The notes under the pieces were generated by a model. That model ran no database searches, was not told the DNA's origin, and was given only the letters and a program-made list of their open reading frames with translations. A DNA stretch of 64,000 bases from Pseudodesulfovibrio nedwellii (GTDB taxonomy: Bacteria > Desulfobacterota > Desulfovibrionia > Desulfovibrionales > Desulfovibrionaceae), in NCBI RefSeq assembly GCF_027923765.1, contig NZ_AP026709.1:801501-865500 (forward strand), read 5' to 3'. Shown here one piece after another: positions 25,093 through 34,874 of the stretch. A program made the translations under genes and the position numbers. Within the stretch, counting starts at the first letter, position 1; the number at the start of each line of letters is the position of its first letter.

Positions 25093-26028
25093 TTATTCCA
25101 TAGGACCAAAAACGGCCTCATATCGAGCAGTAAACTCATCCATAGTAAAGAAGTGTTCCTGCGTCCCATTCTTTTCCACAGCATAGGTCGCACAGGTCGC
25201 TCCCAGCTTGCAGGCATCCACCACAGTCTTACCCAGGGACAATCCCTTGAGCAGCCCTGAGCGAAATGCATCGCCTGCACCAGTGGGATCAACCACGGCT
25301 TCAGCGGGAACAACGTCCACGAGCGTTTCTTCGCCTTTGCAGTTCACAGCAGAGCCTTTTTCGCCCAACGTCGTGATGAGATAGGCTACAGAATCCAGAA
25401 TATCATCTTTGGACATTCCCGTGGTATTCATGATCATCTCCAATTCATAATCATTGGTGATGAGAATTTCAGCGTCCAAAAAGGCCTCTTTAAGCTGCTC
25501 ACTGGTAAAAGCCGGAATCTGCTGACCCGGATCGAAAATGAAAGGAATTTTGTTCTCTCGGTAATATTTGGGATGATCTATCATATCCCCCAGATTGCCG
25601 GGAGAAATAATACCCAGCGCATCATCGCCATTGATCTTGGACATATCATATTGGCAGGGGTATTTCATAGCTCCGGGGTTGAAACCTGTGATCTGGTTAT
25701 CAGACTGATCGGTAGTGATGTAGGCTCCGGCTGTGAACTCCTGATCAAGAGTACGAATCCCTTCCACAGAAAAACCGAATTGATGTAAACGGTCGTCATA
25801 GGCTGCGAAATCCTTACCAACCTGGCTGAGAATAACAGATTTTTCGTCAAGCAATGCAAGGCTATAGGCAATATTACCGGCGGTGCCGCCAAACCTCTCG
25901 GTCAGACCGTCCACAAGAAAGCACACATTTAAAATATGAATTTTGTCAGGAAGGATATGATTGGAGAATTTATCAGGGAATGACATGATGCGGTCGAAAG
26001 CAAGAGAACCGGTAACATAAATATTCAT
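25093..26028 (-). CDS. PfkB-family carbohydrate/nucleoside kinase (adenosine-kinase-like)
   Basis: A 311-residue ribokinase-fold enzyme. FGGTAGN (46-52) is PfkB signature 1 and DPTGAGDAF (247-255) signature 2 with catalytic Asp253. The N-terminal phrase GSLAFDRIMSFP and KIHILNVCFLVD resemble the adenosine-kinase-like branch (ribokinase group A) more than fructokinases. AGGAG precedes the ATG. It is the first gene of a three-kinase operon; the nucleoside importer and gpt elsewhere in the window make a nucleoside substrate plausible but not shown. Confidence 0.8.
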   Translation of the reverse strand: MNIYVTGSLAFDRIMSFPDKFSNHILPDKIHILNVCFLVDGLTERFGGTAGNIAYSLALLDEKSVILSQVGKDFAAYDDRLHQFGFSVEGIRTLDQEFTAGAYITTDQSDNQITGFNPGAMKYPCQYDMSKINGDDALGIISPGNLGDMIDHPKYYRENKIPFIFDPGQQIPAFTSEQLKEAFLDAEILITNDYELEMIMNTTGMSKDDILDSVAYLITTLGEKGSAVNCKGEETLVDVVPAEAVVDPTGAGDAFRSGLLKGLSLGKTVVDACKLGATCATYAVEKNGTQEHFFTMDEFTARYEAVFGPME

Positions 26029-26065
26029 TGTAACTCCTCAAAAGGTGGCTGGATTTTTCACCGGG

Positions 26066-26095
26066 AAGGTACGTTCTTGGTCCCATTACTGTCAA
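26066..26095 (-). promoter_or_regulatory. Candidate promoter of the three-kinase operon
   Basis: On the minus strand TTGACA (26095-26090) and TACCTT (26071-26066) are 18 bases apart, about 38 bases before the PfkB start. Confidence 0.45.
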
Positions 26096-26122
26096 CGGTC
26101 TGCCAATATTAAAAAAGTATAT

Positions 26123-26443
26123 TCATGATACCATGGTTTCTCCGTTGATCCATTGTAAAAAATCCAGATTGCCACCGGTGATGGGGAATGCCACGACACA
26201 CGGCACCTCATAACTGTGCATAGCCTTAACAGCTTCCGTCAACTCATGAACTAAACTGTCACGAGTCTTGGCAAGAAGCACTACTTCCTCTGCCTTCTCT
26301 ACCTTGCCTTTCCACCAATACATGGATTTCATGCCGCCAAGGATATTCACACACGCGACCAATCGACGTTCCAGAAGAACTGTTCCGATATTTTCCGCTT
26401 CGATCATCGTTTCACATGTCATATAAATAAGTGTTTCATCCAT
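26123..26443 (-). CDS. cutA: CutA1-family divalent-cation tolerance protein
   Basis: A 106-residue CutA1 protein, a trimeric ferredoxin-like fold. Family landmarks are LLERRLVACVNIL, SMYWWKGKVEKAEEVVLLAKT and AMHSYEVPCVVAFPITGGN followed by YLQWI-type FLQWI. In E. coli it is linked to copper tolerance; the biochemical role remains unclear. It lies 94 bases ahead of the kinase operon on the same strand and is divergent from nth. Confidence 0.92.
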   Translation of the reverse strand: MDETLIYMTCETMIEAENIGTVLLERRLVACVNILGGMKSMYWWKGKVEKAEEVVLLAKTRDSLVHELTEAVKAMHSYEVPCVVAFPITGGNLDFLQWINGETMVS

Positions 26444-26568
26444 AGAATCTCCCTTGTAGAAAGTCTCACCAATGATACATGCTTTAAAGACGGGCGCAAA
26501 GTATAGCGAACAATTGGGACTTGAGCGATGGAAAAGCAGGTGCTAACACCGTCCATCACGGAGACATC

Positions 26569-27204
26569 ATGAAAAAGAAAGAACGCGCATCAGAAATATA
26601 CGCACGACTGGCCAAGCGGTACCCTTCACCGAAACCGGCTCTGACCTGGGCTACCCCATGGGAATTGCTCGTGGCGACGGCTCTCTCCGCCCAATGTACT
26701 GACGAACGGGTAAACAAAGTTACTCCTGTTTTTTTTGAACGATGGCCCGAAATCGAAGATGCAGCCAATGCCGAAGTGACAGACATTGAGGAAGTAGTTC
26801 GCTCCACCGGTTTTTTTCGCAACAAGGCTAAAAACATCAAAGCGGCAGCCCTGCGTGTCATGACAGAATACGACGGCACAGTTCCGCAAACCATGGCGGA
26901 ACTGATCACACTTGGTGGCGTTGCTCGAAAAACCGCCAGCATAGTTCTCTCTAATGCATTCGGCGTTAATGAAGGCATTGCCGTAGACACCCATGTCAAA
27001 CGGCTCGCTTTCCGTATGGGACTTACCACCAAAACAGACCCCATTCCCATTGAAAAAGACCTCATGCCACTGTATCCACGTGAACAATGGGGCGATATCA
27101 ACCATTATCTTGTTTTTTATGGTCGCGAGGTCTGTCCGGCACGGAAGCCCAAATGCGATATATGCGAACTCAACGACATCTGCCCCAAAAAGGGAGTCAA
27201 ATAA
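26569..27204 (+). CDS. nth: Endonuclease III
   Basis: A 211-residue DNA glycosylase/AP lyase of base excision repair. The helix-hairpin-helix [13 protein letters not shown] contains catalytic Lys121, Asp140 lies in AVDTHV, and the iron-sulfur loop has Cys189, Cys196, Cys199 and Cys205 (C-x6-C-x2-C-x5-C). The start is ATG 26569 with GGAG 6 bases upstream; the frame reaches back to a TTG at 26521 without a ribosome site. Its stop overlaps the tgt start by one base. Confidence 0.93.
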   Translation: MKKKERASEIYARLAKRYPSPKPALTWATPWELLVATALSAQCTDERVNKVTPVFFERWPEIEDAANAEVTDIEEVVRSTGFFRNKAKNIKAAALRVMTEYDGTVPQTMAELITLGGVARKTASIVLSNAFGVNEGIAVDTHVKRLAFRMGLTTKTDPIPIEKDLMPLYPREQWGDINHYLVFYGREVCPARKPKCDICELNDICPKKGVK

Positions 27205-28319
27205 TGACCAAACCCGGTAAATTTACAGTCCACAATACCGACGGCAAGGCACGACGTGCGACTTTGAGCACGGCACACGGCGACATCCAGACACCTATTT
27301 TCATGCCCGTAGGCACTCAGGGCACGGTCAAGAGTTTGACCCCACTTGACCTAGAGGAAATGGATGCTCAAATCATACTCGGCAACACATACCATCTCTA
27401 TCTTCGCCCCGGTGACGAACTGGTCGCTCGGCGCGGCGGTCTGCACAAGTTTTCCAACTGGAAACGCCCGATCCTGACAGACAGTGGTGGCTTTCAGGTC
27501 TTCAGTCTGCAAGGCATTCGTAAACTTTCTGAGGAAGGCGTGGAATTCAGATCGTATCTGAATGGTTCCAAACATTTTTTCTCGCCGGAAAAAGCCATCG
27601 ATATCCAGAAAAATCTCGGTTCAGATATCATGATGGTCCTTGATGAATGTGTGGGCTACGGTAATGACCGTAAGTACACTGAAAAATCTCTCGAAATGAC
27701 CACACGCTGGGCGCAACGGTGTCGCGATCACTATCCCAAGGGAAGCGGTGAACAACTTATGTTTGGTATTGTTCAAGGCGGTTTTCACAAAGATCTACGA
27801 GAAAAAAGCCTTTATCAATTGCGAAAAATCGACTTTGAAGGCTTTGCCATCGGTGGTCTGTCTGTTGGTGAATCCACCGAAGAGATGTACGATATTCTGC
27901 ACCACATTGCCCCGAAAATGCCGGAAAAAAAACCCCGCTACCTTATGGGGGTTGGTACTCCTCTGGATATTCTGGAAGGCGTATCCGCCGGAGTCGACAT
28001 GTTCGATTGCGTCCTGCCTTCACGTAACGCACGCAACGGGACCCTGTTCACTTCCATGGGTAAGATCAACATCAAACGTGCAGAATTTACCGAAGACGAT
28101 TCACCGCTTGATCCTAATTGCAACTGCTACACCTGCCGCAACTTCACCAAGGCATACCTACGGCATCTGTATCAGGCCAAAGAGCTTTTGTCGTACAGGT
28201 TAAACACCTACCACAATCTCTACTTCTATCTGGATCTCATGAAACAAATCAGGGCAGCCATTGAAAACGGAACATTCAATGAACTCAAGGCGCACTACGA
28301 AACCGCCTACGCAAAATAA
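27204..28319 (+). CDS. tgt: Queuine/preQ1 tRNA-ribosyltransferase
   Basis: A 371-residue Tgt that exchanges guanine 34 for preQ1 in tRNAs with GUN anticodons. [10 protein letters not shown] holds the general-base Asp, [13 protein letters not shown] lines the base pocket, [13 protein letters not shown] holds the nucleophile Asp and CNCYTCRNF plus a later His bind zinc. The start is ATG 27204, overlapping nth (TAATG), with AGGGAG upstream. A tRNA-Asn (GUU), one of its natural substrates, is encoded in the same window. Confidence 0.94.
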   Translation: MTKPGKFTVHNTDGKARRATLSTAHGDIQTPIFMPVGTQGTVKSLTPLDLEEMDAQIILGNTYHLYLRPGDELVARRGGLHKFSNWKRPILTDSGGFQVFSLQGIRKLSEEGVEFRSYLNGSKHFFSPEKAIDIQKNLGSDIMMVLDECVGYGNDRKYTEKSLEMTTRWAQRCRDHYPKGSGEQLMFGIVQGGFHKDLREKSLYQLRKIDFEGFAIGGLSVGESTEEMYDILHHIAPKMPEKKPRYLMGVGTPLDILEGVSAGVDMFDCVLPSRNARNGTLFTSMGKINIKRAEFTEDDSPLDPNCNCYTCRNFTKAYLRHLYQAKELLSYRLNTYHNLYFYLDLMKQIRAAIENGTFNELKAHYETAYAK

Positions 28320-28324
28320 AAGGA

Positions 28325-29728
28325 TCAGAACGATGTGTGAGAGCAGGTTCCCATATGTTCATCCTCAGGCGCAATGCCCAGAATGGACGAGGAATACTGC
28401 TCCGCGCAATCAAGCAGAGTGAGATTTGCCTCACTCTGACGGGTATCGTCGGCCAAAGTCCCAAGTAACCTGTCCAGAAAACCGAACTTCTGGTCAAACT
28501 CCTCAAAAACCCTGTGTTCACCATCCATGTTCACCACACGGATGATATCCAACACACGAATTTCATCCAACGATCTGGCCGGAGCATATAACTCACACCC
28601 CTTTACGTCAGCCAACACCGTATACCCTGCCTTTTGCAACAGATTGAACAGGTCAGAAACCAATGTCGCCGGAGCCATAAGTCCATCCGATATCTCTTCT
28701 ACGGACGGCAGAGGCTTGCCCGCATAAAATCTCTTGGCAAGCACGATCATCATCAAAACCGCTATTTTTTGACGTTCATACGGCGTGGCTTCGCCAAAAA
28801 ATCGCTGCTTCACGAAAGAATTAAGATTTTGCCAACTGTAGCTCACCTCAGACCCAAGCAAAACAATAAGCCAACTTATATAAATCCAAATAAGCAAAAG
28901 GGGCAATTGAGCAAAACTGCCATAAATAGCATTATACTTGGCCGCGCCGATTTGCCAATTGATATACAGCCATTGCGCCATCTGCCACAACACACCACCG
29001 ACAACCCCACCGATAAGAGCGGCAACCATATTCACACGCGTATAGGGAATAAAGGCATACATAAACATAAATGCCAATGAAATAAGTATGTATGGAGCCA
29101 CCTTAAGAAAAATTGTCTCAAGAAATCCGACCGCCTCAACACTCAAAAGATCGGTCATCATCTGTTGCTGTTGAAGACTGACGTTGAAACTCGAAGCGAC
29201 AATCAACACAAGAGGACAAATTAAAATAACCGGGAAAAAATCGGCTATTTTTCGCCAAGGAGAACGGCCCTTGGTTACATTCCAGATGGTATTAAAGGCC
29301 TTTTCCGTGGTCCCAATGAGGGAGAATACCGTAAAAAGCAATGTGGCCACACCAACCCACCCCAACGCTTGAACATTGGTTCGGTCAATATATTCAATAA
29401 TTTTGTCTGCGACCTCAACACGGCCTGTGGTAAGCTTAAGAATGAGAGTTCTAATAAAGTCGGTATTTTGCAGTCCAAACCCTTTGGAAATGGAAAAAGC
29501 AACGGCAAGAAATGGAACAATTGACAGAATGGTTGTAAATGTCAGAGCTGCTGCACGAATAACAGTCTGGTCCTTGATAAAACCGAACCCAACCAAATAA
29601 AGCAGACGGCTTGCCCCGCGCCAAAGACGAATATAGCCCGGAGTTTCCGGTGTATTTCTTACCCAGATACCTTCAAGGAAAAGCCGTTTCACATTTCGGG
29701 ATGTTCGTTCCAACTTGGCTGCACTCAT
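28325..29728 (-). CDS. YihY/UPF0761-family membrane protein
   Basis: A 467-residue integral membrane protein. It has about six helices between residues 45 and 320, with the family phrases RAAALTFTTILSIVPFLAVAFS, IPYTRVNMVAALIGGVVGG and YGSFAQLPLLLIWIYISWLIVLLGSEVSY. A soluble C-terminal region of about 140 residues looks like a winged helix (EEISDGLMAPATLVSDLFNLLQKAGY). Older annotation as RNase BN is not supported for the family. The start is ATG 29728 with GGAG 6 bases upstream. Its stop is 5 bases from the tgt stop, with no terminator between. Confidence 0.87.
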   Translation of the reverse strand: MSAAKLERTSRNVKRLFLEGIWVRNTPETPGYIRLWRGASRLLYLVGFGFIKDQTVIRAAALTFTTILSIVPFLAVAFSISKGFGLQNTDFIRTLILKLTTGRVEVADKIIEYIDRTNVQALGWVGVATLLFTVFSLIGTTEKAFNTIWNVTKGRSPWRKIADFFPVILICPLVLIVASSFNVSLQQQQMMTDLLSVEAVGFLETIFLKVAPYILISLAFMFMYAFIPYTRVNMVAALIGGVVGGVLWQMAQWLYINWQIGAAKYNAIYGSFAQLPLLLIWIYISWLIVLLGSEVSYSWQNLNSFVKQRFFGEATPYERQKIAVLMMIVLAKRFYAGKPLPSVEEISDGLMAPATLVSDLFNLLQKAGYTVLADVKGCELYAPARSLDEIRVLDIIRVVNMDGEHRVFEEFDQKFGFLDRLLGTLADDTRQSEANLTLLDCAEQYSSSILGIAPEDEHMGTCSHTSF

Positions 29729-29822
29729 GAGGACTCCACTCGTATCCACCTGTTTCACTACCTGCCTATCTATCGAGTAACATACCTTATTTTTCGCTCA
29801 ACAGGCAAGGCAACGAATCGCA

Positions 29823-32800
29823 TTAGAAAAGATCACGTAAAAACTCAAAAGACGTCTTTGGTATGCTCAAAATATTGTACACGGTATCGTGGACGATCTT
29901 GCCCGTAGGAATTTCAACCTGTGGATCAGTCAGCTTACCTACCAATTTAATGGTAACACTCGGAACCACCACAAAATCATTACGGATTGCGAGATCTATA
30001 GAATTATCCGGCAAACTAAAAGAACCTTCTCCATAGGACTGAAGGACAGGAGGAGCTTCAACACGGAATTTATCAGCAGTAAACACACCTTTTTTGACAG
30101 AAAAATCGGTGACGGCTTTTTGAAACGGTGTTCGCGGAAGAGGTTTCTGCTGAGTCTCTTTACCCACAGTATCAGTCGATCTTTTCGCTGAAATTTGCTC
30201 AGGTTTGGAATTATAGCCAGTAAATTTAAATGAACCATTGGATACGCGTACATTGGTGGTTCCTTGAAGATTGGCCAGAATGTCATCATCAGTCGTGCCC
30301 CGACTCTTGAGATCTATGTCTACATCAGTTTTACCGCGGATATAATCTCGTTTGGTCATATCTTTCAAAAGCGGACCAACCTGCATATTCTCCACATCAA
30401 GAACAAGATCCGTACTCAATGATATTTCGCTTACCTGTCCTGTCCAATCACCCGTCAAGGAACCTCCATGAAGCTGCCCCTGCACTTTGGAAACATGGAT
30501 ATCGCCGTTATCGGCTCTCAACCGCCCGGTTAAACGAGTTGCACGTATGTCGGCCAAAGTGAATGAATCGAAGGCGACTTTACCGCTTAAACGAAGAGCT
30601 CGTAAAAATTCCAAAGGGAGCCTTACCGGCTGAGCCTCTGGTATTTTACCTGTACGAGAATTCGGTTTGCGTGAGGGTGGAAGATATCGATCCAAATCGA
30701 AATCCCCAGCTGTCATAGTAAAGGCAAGTACTGGATTTTTAAATCCAGCTCCAGCCACACGGCCCTTAATAGGCATGCCATCAAGTTCACCGCGTAATTC
30801 ACTCAACACAAAACCTTCTTTATCAATAGAAAATCGAGTATTAAGGACAGCCTTGGTCAAAGCTGTTGTATCTTTTGTTCTGAGAGCCTTACCCGTCAAT
30901 AAATAGATCACACGCTTGGGATTAGCTCCAGAGATTGAGACGCCCCCACTACCCTTGAATTTCCCGTGCAAATCAGTCAATTGACCTGAACCGGTTATCG
31001 AGGTTTCCAAAACTCGTATAAAGCCTTCCGACAAAGCCAGTGTTCCTTTTTCAGAATCAAAGACAACAGTTCCGTTAGCTGTCACTCTTTTGGCTTGCTT
31101 AGGTAACAACGAAGACGTCACATGACCATTCATAGCCATGCCGGAACTCCTAACCTCTCCATCATCAATCCCAAAGGACAATGGACCTTGCGCAATCAGA
31201 GAGAGAGTTTCGACATTTTTCCCACCACGAGTTTTGGCAGTAACATCAACGATACTGTTCCACTCTGTCTCTAAAATCCCTTGAGCAGGAGTCACACTCA
31301 CGTTTACATCAGCTTTGGAATAATGCAGCTCCCGCGGTTGCCCAGATTTCTCTTCGTATCGAGAAAATCCTCTGCCCAACGAAAATCCAACAGAACTTTT
31401 CAAATGACGTAAAATTGAAATGGATCGCTCTTCAGGAGGACATTTCATTGTGGCAACCGATGTTGAGATCGTGCATCTCCCGGCCCCCCCTACAAAAAGA
31501 GGGGAATGTTGCAACAGAGTAAATCCGTCTTTCGAAGAATGAGCATTAATCAAAGTTTCGATAGCCAAAGTAGGAACGCCAGACTGTGAAGAGCTACCGA
31601 GAGTTACGTCCATAGAGCCCGTAAGTGACGTCAATTTGTGCCGAGCAGATTCCGCAATAAAAGATATTTTTGAATTCTGTGCAGCTACTTTGAGACGTAT
31701 ATCAGAAATATGTGCACCCATGACTTTGAGTCCGTCTGCTCGAATGGCACCCTTTCCTCTAAATTTTTTAAAAAAATTCAAATGGAAATCATTCCAAACA
31801 AAGGGAGTTCCTGTCACAAATAGAGGAAGATACCGATCAAGTTCAATAGTATTGCTGCGTAAAACAAAATCGAATACCGGCTTTGAATACCCTGTGATGC
31901 TCAAATTGCCCCGCACAATCAGATCATCAAGTGTAAAGGCCAAATTTTCAAAGGACACTCCTTTGTCCGACACTTTGACAAAGGTCGTCATAGCCCCGCT
32001 AGTAAGACCATTCACCTTGCTGAGTGGTAACGACGGAGCATGCCGAGCAATCAACTCGGAAGGGATGAACGGATGCACAGTCACAAGCCCTTCCGCCGTA
32101 AAGCCCTTACTCAGATTACCACTTTTAAGATTACCTTCCGCTCGAAGTCCCAAAAAAAGAACCTGTAAATCTCGTAACCCAACAGAACGATTCTTCCAGT
32201 CCACATCAAGATACGCTGTTAATTCACCAGGAGCAGCTCCTTCTGGTAGAAAATCACCTGAAACAGTGCCGTACACTGAAGAATCCTTAAGGGTAACCTC
32301 CGAACCATCTGAAGAAACTCGGACAACCCCCTTCAACGTCAATGCTGAAAAAAGTCCTTGTTCAGCCCATGAAAAATCACTGCTCACGGAAAACGGGACA
32401 TCTTCTCCGGGCCGAAACATGCCGGTCCTCAAATCAATACCACTCAATCGGTATTCACTCTGGGTGGGGATATCGCGGTAAAGAACTTCCGCGTCAACAA
32501 TCTCGACAGCTTCTACAGAGAACTTCCAACCGTCCAACAACGTAGAGGAATCATCATCCTTTTGGTTGACGGTACTATCCAAGAGAGTTTGCCAGTTAAA
32601 CAGACCATTTTCACTATAAATCACAGAGCCCTGCATACCTTCAACAACTACAGACTCAATTTGGAGCTGCTTGGAAAGCAACGGCAGAACCTCAACCATA
32701 ATGCGAATAGTATCGAACTCGGCAGCAGGCCCCGTTCCAAAAGCCGGGGTCTCCTCAACAGTCAACCCTTCAACTTCTAAGGCTAAATCAGGCCAAACGA

Positions 32801-32990
32801 CAATATCAAGCTCGCCGGCAAGCTCCACCTTTCTATCAAGGATCACACTTAACTTTTGGGTAAAAGTTGTGCGAAAATCGTCGGTATCAATATAGTATGA
32901 AGCCCAAAACAAAGCGACGGTCGCCCCGAAAAGAAGGGCAACACATAACTCCACTAAGAGAAGAAGCAATCGTTTAATCGCTACTCGCAT
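29823..32990 (-). CDS. AsmA-family protein
   Basis: A 1055-residue protein with one N-terminal membrane helix (about 5-30) and a long periplasmic part. The N-terminal AsmA domain has KLSVILDRKVELAGELDIVVWPDLALEVEGL, and a C-terminal AsmA_2 part ends in IRNDFVVVPSVTIKLVGKLTDPQVEIP. Such proteins are thought to bridge the two membranes and carry phospholipid. The start is ATG 32990 with GGAGGT 7 bases upstream, overlapping the DUF89 gene by 17 bases. It sits at the end of the envelope gene run, fitting outer-membrane maintenance. Confidence 0.85.
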   Translation of the reverse strand: MRVAIKRLLLLLVELCVALLFGATVALFWASYYIDTDDFRTTFTQKLSVILDRKVELAGELDIVVWPDLALEVEGLTVEETPAFGTGPAAEFDTIRIMVEVLPLLSKQLQIESVVVEGMQGSVIYSENGLFNWQTLLDSTVNQKDDDSSTLLDGWKFSVEAVEIVDAEVLYRDIPTQSEYRLSGIDLRTGMFRPGEDVPFSVSSDFSWAEQGLFSALTLKGVVRVSSDGSEVTLKDSSVYGTVSGDFLPEGAAPGELTAYLDVDWKNRSVGLRDLQVLFLGLRAEGNLKSGNLSKGFTAEGLVTVHPFIPSELIARHAPSLPLSKVNGLTSGAMTTFVKVSDKGVSFENLAFTLDDLIVRGNLSITGYSKPVFDFVLRSNTIELDRYLPLFVTGTPFVWNDFHLNFFKKFRGKGAIRADGLKVMGAHISDIRLKVAAQNSKISFIAESARHKLTSLTGSMDVTLGSSSQSGVPTLAIETLINAHSSKDGFTLLQHSPLFVGGAGRCTISTSVATMKCPPEERSISILRHLKSSVGFSLGRGFSRYEEKSGQPRELHYSKADVNVSVTPAQGILETEWNSIVDVTAKTRGGKNVETLSLIAQGPLSFGIDDGEVRSSGMAMNGHVTSSLLPKQAKRVTANGTVVFDSEKGTLALSEGFIRVLETSITGSGQLTDLHGKFKGSGGVSISGANPKRVIYLLTGKALRTKDTTALTKAVLNTRFSIDKEGFVLSELRGELDGMPIKGRVAGAGFKNPVLAFTMTAGDFDLDRYLPPSRKPNSRTGKIPEAQPVRLPLEFLRALRLSGKVAFDSFTLADIRATRLTGRLRADNGDIHVSKVQGQLHGGSLTGDWTGQVSEISLSTDLVLDVENMQVGPLLKDMTKRDYIRGKTDVDIDLKSRGTTDDDILANLQGTTNVRVSNGSFKFTGYNSKPEQISAKRSTDTVGKETQQKPLPRTPFQKAVTDFSVKKGVFTADKFRVEAPPVLQSYGEGSFSLPDNSIDLAIRNDFVVVPSVTIKLVGKLTDPQVEIPTGKIVHDTVYNILSIPKTSFEFLRDLF

Positions 32991-33891
32991 CAGGGACACC
33001 TCCGTCCCTATCGTCAGTTTCATCTACTTTTGTCTTATAAAACACACTTGTGCCTAAATCCAAGCCGGTCTTCTCTGCAATCCGTTTACACTTGACCTTA
33101 AAGGCACAATAAATTCCAGGCCAACGTCCATCGAGTGCTTCAAAATTACCCAGGCCCTTGGACAAAATCACATCAGCCTGTTCCATGATTTTCAAAAATT
33201 CAGGGGTACATCTCTCAAGGATGGTTCCGGGCGTATCCACCCCACTCTCAACCACTCGACAAAGCCGTGTCATCCCGACCGTCACAGCATCTTCCATAGT
33301 TGCATCATTAATAACCGGGTAGGAACGGACTGCAAATGTGACATCACATCCCATCCGCTTGAATTCTTTAACCAAAAGTTTATCCAAAACAATTTCACCG
33401 GTATTATCACCAAGAATAAGCACCTTGGCCCCAGAGAAAATATCGCCCTTCAGACTATTAAGAACCTCAGGTGAAATTGTCCTTGCAACATTGGAAATTT
33501 CTTCTTCCAAATCAAACTCGAGCTCGACTCCCCTGTCTATATAGTTACCTATTATCGCAAATTCCAAAGCAAGGGCCAAGGCATCACCATCGTCATTCGC
33601 TCTCTCTTGTGCGATCCGAGCCTCCAGGCCAGGCATAAGAGCGGCTACACACCTGTTAGCCTCATCCTTGTCATCACGATAAAGATCGCCACATCCCGTT
33701 TTAATGCGTATCAACTCAGCCAAATGACGAGCTATAGCAGGCGGCGGATCGTTCAAATCTAGCTTGGCGAGGGTCTTTCCCCACTCCACGACGATATCCT
33801 GTTGCAAAACAATATCATCAGGACAGGCAAGTCGGGCTTCCCGAACAGCCATTTTCATAAAACACGGCATGCAATCCAGAGCAGTATCCAT
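32974..33891 (-). CDS. DUF89 damage-control phosphatase family protein
   Basis: A 305-residue DUF89/ARMT1-like protein. The N-terminal DCMPCF gives a CxxC pair typical of the bacterial/archaeal branch; VLILGDNTGEIVLDKLLV holds the metal-binding Asp-Asn and SKGLGNFEAL is the second signature. Characterised members are metal-dependent phosphatases that remove damaged or surplus sugar phosphates. The gene overlaps the AsmA-like start by 17 bases and lies 131 bases after lpxI, so it may be a separate unit within the envelope run. Confidence 0.82.
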   Translation of the reverse strand: MDTALDCMPCFMKMAVREARLACPDDIVLQQDIVVEWGKTLAKLDLNDPPPAIARHLAELIRIKTGCGDLYRDDKDEANRCVAALMPGLEARIAQERANDDGDALALALEFAIIGNYIDRGVELEFDLEEEISNVARTISPEVLNSLKGDIFSGAKVLILGDNTGEIVLDKLLVKEFKRMGCDVTFAVRSYPVINDATMEDAVTVGMTRLCRVVESGVDTPGTILERCTPEFLKIMEQADVILSKGLGNFEALDGRWPGIYCAFKVKCKRIAEKTGLDLGTSVFYKTKVDETDDRDGGVPDASSD

Positions 33892-34022
33892 CTGAACACC
33901 TATTTACGATATATGATGACGGCAACAAATTTAACGCCGCCAAAGAATTTCAAAAACTTCACAGAACAATCGCACAGCGTCCCGCTCATTGGCAAGACGT
34001 GTCAAAAAAACTATATATGAAA

Positions 34023-34862
34023 TTATGAAGAATCGGCAGGAAAATTAGAATGCAACCCAACAATAGATATGCCGGCTTTATCAGCAAATTCGAGGGCCGC
34101 TTCTCTATCAAAGAAAAGACTTTTTCCGGCTTCAATACCAAGACAGGTAGCCTTGCCTTCAGCCATAATTTTTAACGTATCCATTCCCAAACTCGGAAGA
34201 TCGACCTCTTCCTGCTGACCCGGTTTAAAAACTTTAACAACGACACACCCACTACCGCCAAACTCACATCCACGGCGAATAGCGGTATCCGTCCCTTCAA
34301 GAGCTTCAACAGCAGCAACAACGCCCTCACGAACAACAAGGCATTGTCCAACATCAAGACGTCCAAGCTCTTTGGCAATCTTCCAAGAAAATCGAAGGTC
34401 GTTCCATTCCTGTTCGTCAGGTTCTCGACGAGTCAAAACTCCTTCCGGAGTCAAAAGTTCCGGCAGGAATTTATGCGCAGGTACAACCTGCATTCCCTCT
34501 TTATCGAACTCACCTGAAATAAGATTAAGCAAGGCAGAATCACCACGATTCTTTTTGCCAAGAACCAACTTCACAGCACGCATATCCAAATGTCTGATAT
34601 CCATGACCTTTGGCTTTTCAATTGTCCCTGCCATAATCACATTCTCAACACCGTTGGACTTCAAGTAATTGATAAGCTTGTTCAACTTACCCAACTTAAG
34701 TTCCATCCAGACATCGGCCAAAGGGACAACATCCATATTGGTGTGCCCAGTAAATCCAGCCACAACGAGTTTGTGACCTTTAGCTTTAACGCCTTGAGCA
34801 ACGAGAACAGGGAACTGCATTCCCCCAGCGATGAGACCGATGGTCTTTACGGATTCTGACAT
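34023..34862 (-). CDS. lpxI: UDP-2,3-diacylglucosamine pyrophosphatase LpxI
   Basis: A 279-residue LpxI (DUF1009) protein, which converts UDP-2,3-diacylglucosamine to lipid X by attack at the alpha phosphate, replacing LpxH. Recognisable blocks are IGLIAGGMQFPVLVAQ, LGKLNKLINYLKSNGVENVIMAGTI, SALLNLISGEFDKEGMQVV and GQCLVVREGVVAAVEALEGTDTAI with CEFGGSGCVVVKVFKPGQ. It lies 12 bases after lpxA. LpxB, LpxK and LpxC are not in the window. Confidence 0.92.
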   Translation of the reverse strand: MSESVKTIGLIAGGMQFPVLVAQGVKAKGHKLVVAGFTGHTNMDVVPLADVWMELKLGKLNKLINYLKSNGVENVIMAGTIEKPKVMDIRHLDMRAVKLVLGKKNRGDSALLNLISGEFDKEGMQVVPAHKFLPELLTPEGVLTRREPDEQEWNDLRFSWKIAKELGRLDVGQCLVVREGVVAAVEALEGTDTAIRRGCEFGGSGCVVVKVFKPGQQEEVDLPSLGMDTLKIMAEGKATCLGIEAGKSLFFDREAALEFADKAGISIVGLHSNFPADSS

Positions 34863-34874
34863 AATAAAAGGGAC

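Noticed and set aside
28325-29728. Ribonuclease BN
   Set aside because: The name is historical for the YihY family; RNase BN activity belongs to an unrelated enzyme.
31636-32481. 281-codon plus-strand frame opposite the AsmA-like gene
   Set aside because: Low-complexity Ser/Arg/Pro composition typical of an antisense frame.
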